Assembly: GCA_033344775.1 (NCBI GenBank) | Contig: JAWPMT010000005.1 | Location: 1,037,501 to 1,101,500 of the forward strand | Reading direction: 5' to 3' | Origin: Cytophagales bacterium | GTDB taxonomy: Bacteria > Bacteroidota > Bacteroidia > Cytophagales > Cyclobacteriaceae | Length of the DNA stretch: 64,000 nucleotides | Shown: positions 62,677 through 64,000 of the stretch, in pieces | Layout of the letters: the number at the start of each line of letters is the position of its first letter | How positions within the stretch are numbered: the stretch's first letter is position 1 | Made by a program: the position numbers and the translations under genes | The notes under the pieces: model-generated | The model's input: the letters and a program-made list of their open reading frames with translations, nothing else | The model's database searches: none | What the model was told of the DNA's origin: nothing

Positions 62677-62705
62677 GAAAAAAGGCCGCTCAAATGAACG
62701 GCCTT
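62677..62705 (-). terminator. Terminator of the TonB receptor gene
   Basis: On the minus strand AAGGCCG pairs with CGGCCTT (62682-62688 with 62699-62705) and is followed by seven T. About 25 bases beyond the receptor stop. Confidence 0.88.
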
Positions 62706-62728
62706 CTCATCTTCTTAAGTGCTATTCT

Positions 62729-64000
62729 TTAAAATTCGTATTTGATCTTAGCCAGCATTCTTCTGCCAATGAATGGCATGTTCTGATAATATCTGTACTC
62801 ATTATTGAACAAGTTCGTAGCAGTAACATCTACCTGTATTCCGAAATCAAACTTGTATCCTACTCCAGCATCTACCAGATTTCGATCTCCGGTATCACCG
62901 GAAAACTGTCCTGCAATCGGATTGAAGGAATCGTCATGTTGGAAGGCTACATTGGCACGAATTCCAAATTCAGGTGTGTAGTTTGCGCCCAATCTGAATT
63001 TATTCTTCGGTATGTTCAGACTGCTTGGCAGCTCCTGTCCACTGGCATCTCCGCGTACCGTCTGCATGAAATCGGTTCGGTCCACTCCGGAGTAGTTTCC
63101 AAAGAATGAAAGGTCCGCATTCACGTAGTACTCAATACCAAGATCCCAGCCATAGTAAGTTCTTGAATCAAATGTACGATAACCTGCCGCCAGGTGTGTG
63201 ATACCATCACCCTGAGGCACTTGCTCTGTCTCTACAGTCGCATGGAATGGCAATGCAGCCATCAATTGTGCCAGGGTCAATCCTCCAAAAGCAGCTGAAG
63301 GAGTATTCAACGCAGCATTTCCTGCATCGGTATACGCGCCATTAATAACCGGTCCGAGAGAGGCCGCAGTAGCCGTAGCAGTAGCTTCATCCAGTCCGGC
63401 TGCCTGTAATGCGGCAATGAGTGCTGGTGTAAACAATCCTTCCGCATTGTTACCAAGATCTGTACCAAGACCATCAATGCCTAACAAAGCAAAGGCAGGT
63501 GAAATCGCCGTAAACTGGGAATTACCGTCTTCTGTTACACGATAGAGATCGACAGATACACCAATTTTATTATTGAACACCCCTTTGTATCCGATTTCCC
63601 AGGTATCCTGAGTTGCAATCTGTGAAATAGGTGCAGTTTGCAGACCAAGTGGTGATCCATCAAAAATGTTGAATCCAGGAGAAAGTGTTCCGCCAAATCC
63701 AATGGAGGCCGGATTAACGGCACCCAAAGCAGCCGCAACGGCATCTACCAACGGGGCAGTCGCTGGGTCTGCAGCGAGTGCAGCCAGGATGCCGGCAATA
63801 ACCGCATCATTTAAGCTTACTCCGGGAGCTGCTTCCTGCCCCAGGATCACAGCCAATGGCAATCCAGCCCCTTCAGTTCCATAAGGAATGCTAGGGATCA
63901 GACCGGTAAACCAATCGATGGTCGCATTATCACTGAAGGTCTGTTCTGATTTATTTCCTTTCAACCAAACATCAAAAGATCCTGGAATTACACCGGATAG
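62729..64000 (-). CDS. TonB-dependent receptor, C-terminal part
   Basis: Open to the right edge, so the N-terminal plug and first strands are missing. The ~423 visible residues show beta-barrel strands (YYGWDLGIEYYVNADLSFFGN, NKFRLGANYTPEFGIRANV), the typical DVTATNLFNNEYRYYQ near the end and a terminal Phe (MLAKIKYEF). Two long Ala/Gly-rich inserts lie between strands. An outer-membrane transporter for an iron complex or organic nutrient; substrate unknown. Confidence 0.88.
   Translation of the reverse strand, partial: LSGVIPGSFDVWLKGNKSEQTFSDNATIDWFTGLIPSIPYGTEGAGLPLAVILGQEAAPGVSLNDAVIAGILAALAADPATAPLVDAVAAALGAVNPASIGFGGTLSPGFNIFDGSPLGLQTAPISQIATQDTWEIGYKGVFNNKIGVSVDLYRVTEDGNSQFTAISPAFALLGIDGLGTDLGNNAEGLFTPALIAALQAAGLDEATATATAASLGPVINGAYTDAGNAALNTPSAAFGGLTLAQLMAALPFHATVETEQVPQGDGITHLAAGYRTFDSRTYYGWDLGIEYYVNADLSFFGNYSGVDRTDFMQTVRGDASGQELPSSLNIPKNKFRLGANYTPEFGIRANVAFQHDDSFNPIAGQFSGDTGDRNLVDAGVGYKFDFGIQVDVTATNLFNNEYRYYQNMPFIGRRMLAKIKYEF

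Noticed and set aside
62648-63109. 153-codon plus-strand ORF
   Set aside because: Antisense to the TonB receptor C-terminus and crosses its terminator.

Overview
The window comes from a member of the Bacteroidota, most likely a Cytophagales-type marine or soil bacterium. It encodes several secreted proteins with type IX secretion (T9SS) C-terminal sorting domains, a TonB-dependent receptor, DUF4249 and DUF2807 proteins, a one-piece hybrid two-component system and FtsX-type permeases. It also has candidate promoters with the Bacteroidota TAnnTTTG box. No rRNA, tRNA, CRISPR array or recombinase gene was recognised.

Layout. 1-5319: an edge-truncated gliding-motility-type surface protein, a T9SS cargo protein, a DUF4249 lipoprotein and an RlmD-type RNA methyltransferase. 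5320-39735: three blocks of accessory genes separated by four same-direction copies of the 3' end of that methyltransferase gene (5269-5319, 11448-11498, 14843-14894, 39688-39735). Block 1 (5.3-11.4 kb) is a Crp-family regulator with a redox/detoxification-like gene set: cupin, pirin, flavin reductase, amidohydrolase and an NTF2-like protein. Its four transcription units each carry a copy of a palindrome close to TAAGGTACCTTA. Block 2 (11.5-14.8 kb) is an AraC regulator, an unknown anchored protein, a short-chain dehydrogenase and an NTF2-like lipoprotein. Block 3 (14.9-39.7 kb) is a 14-gene co-directional biosynthetic operon. 39.9-64 kb: mostly core-like and surface genes, including a very large repeat protein, two more T9SS proteins, an amidohydrolase, a nucleoside hydrolase, a hybrid sensor/AraC regulator, a triple C-type-lectin protein, a P450, a PAS histidine kinase and a TonB receptor that runs off the right edge.

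The biosynthetic operon (minus strand, 39001 to 15007) is the most novel part. In transcription order it encodes a free acyl carrier protein, a HemN-like radical SAM enzyme, a PEP-synthase-type ATP-grasp domain, a methyltransferase, a separate PEP-utilising phosphohistidine domain, an unknown 343-residue protein, and a three-module NRPS (C-A-T, C-A-T, C-A-T) ending in an alpha/beta hydrolase domain. These are followed by a free alpha/beta hydrolase, an FtsX-type permease, two paralogous surface proteins, a sulfotransferase, a chorismate-lyase-like protein and a stand-alone AMP ligase. My working model (inference) is an aryl group made from chorismate, activated by the ligase onto the free carrier protein, and used to start a tripeptide that is then modified by radical SAM/methylation, a split dikinase and sulfation. 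A terminator at 14912-14941 closes the operon just inside the direct repeat.
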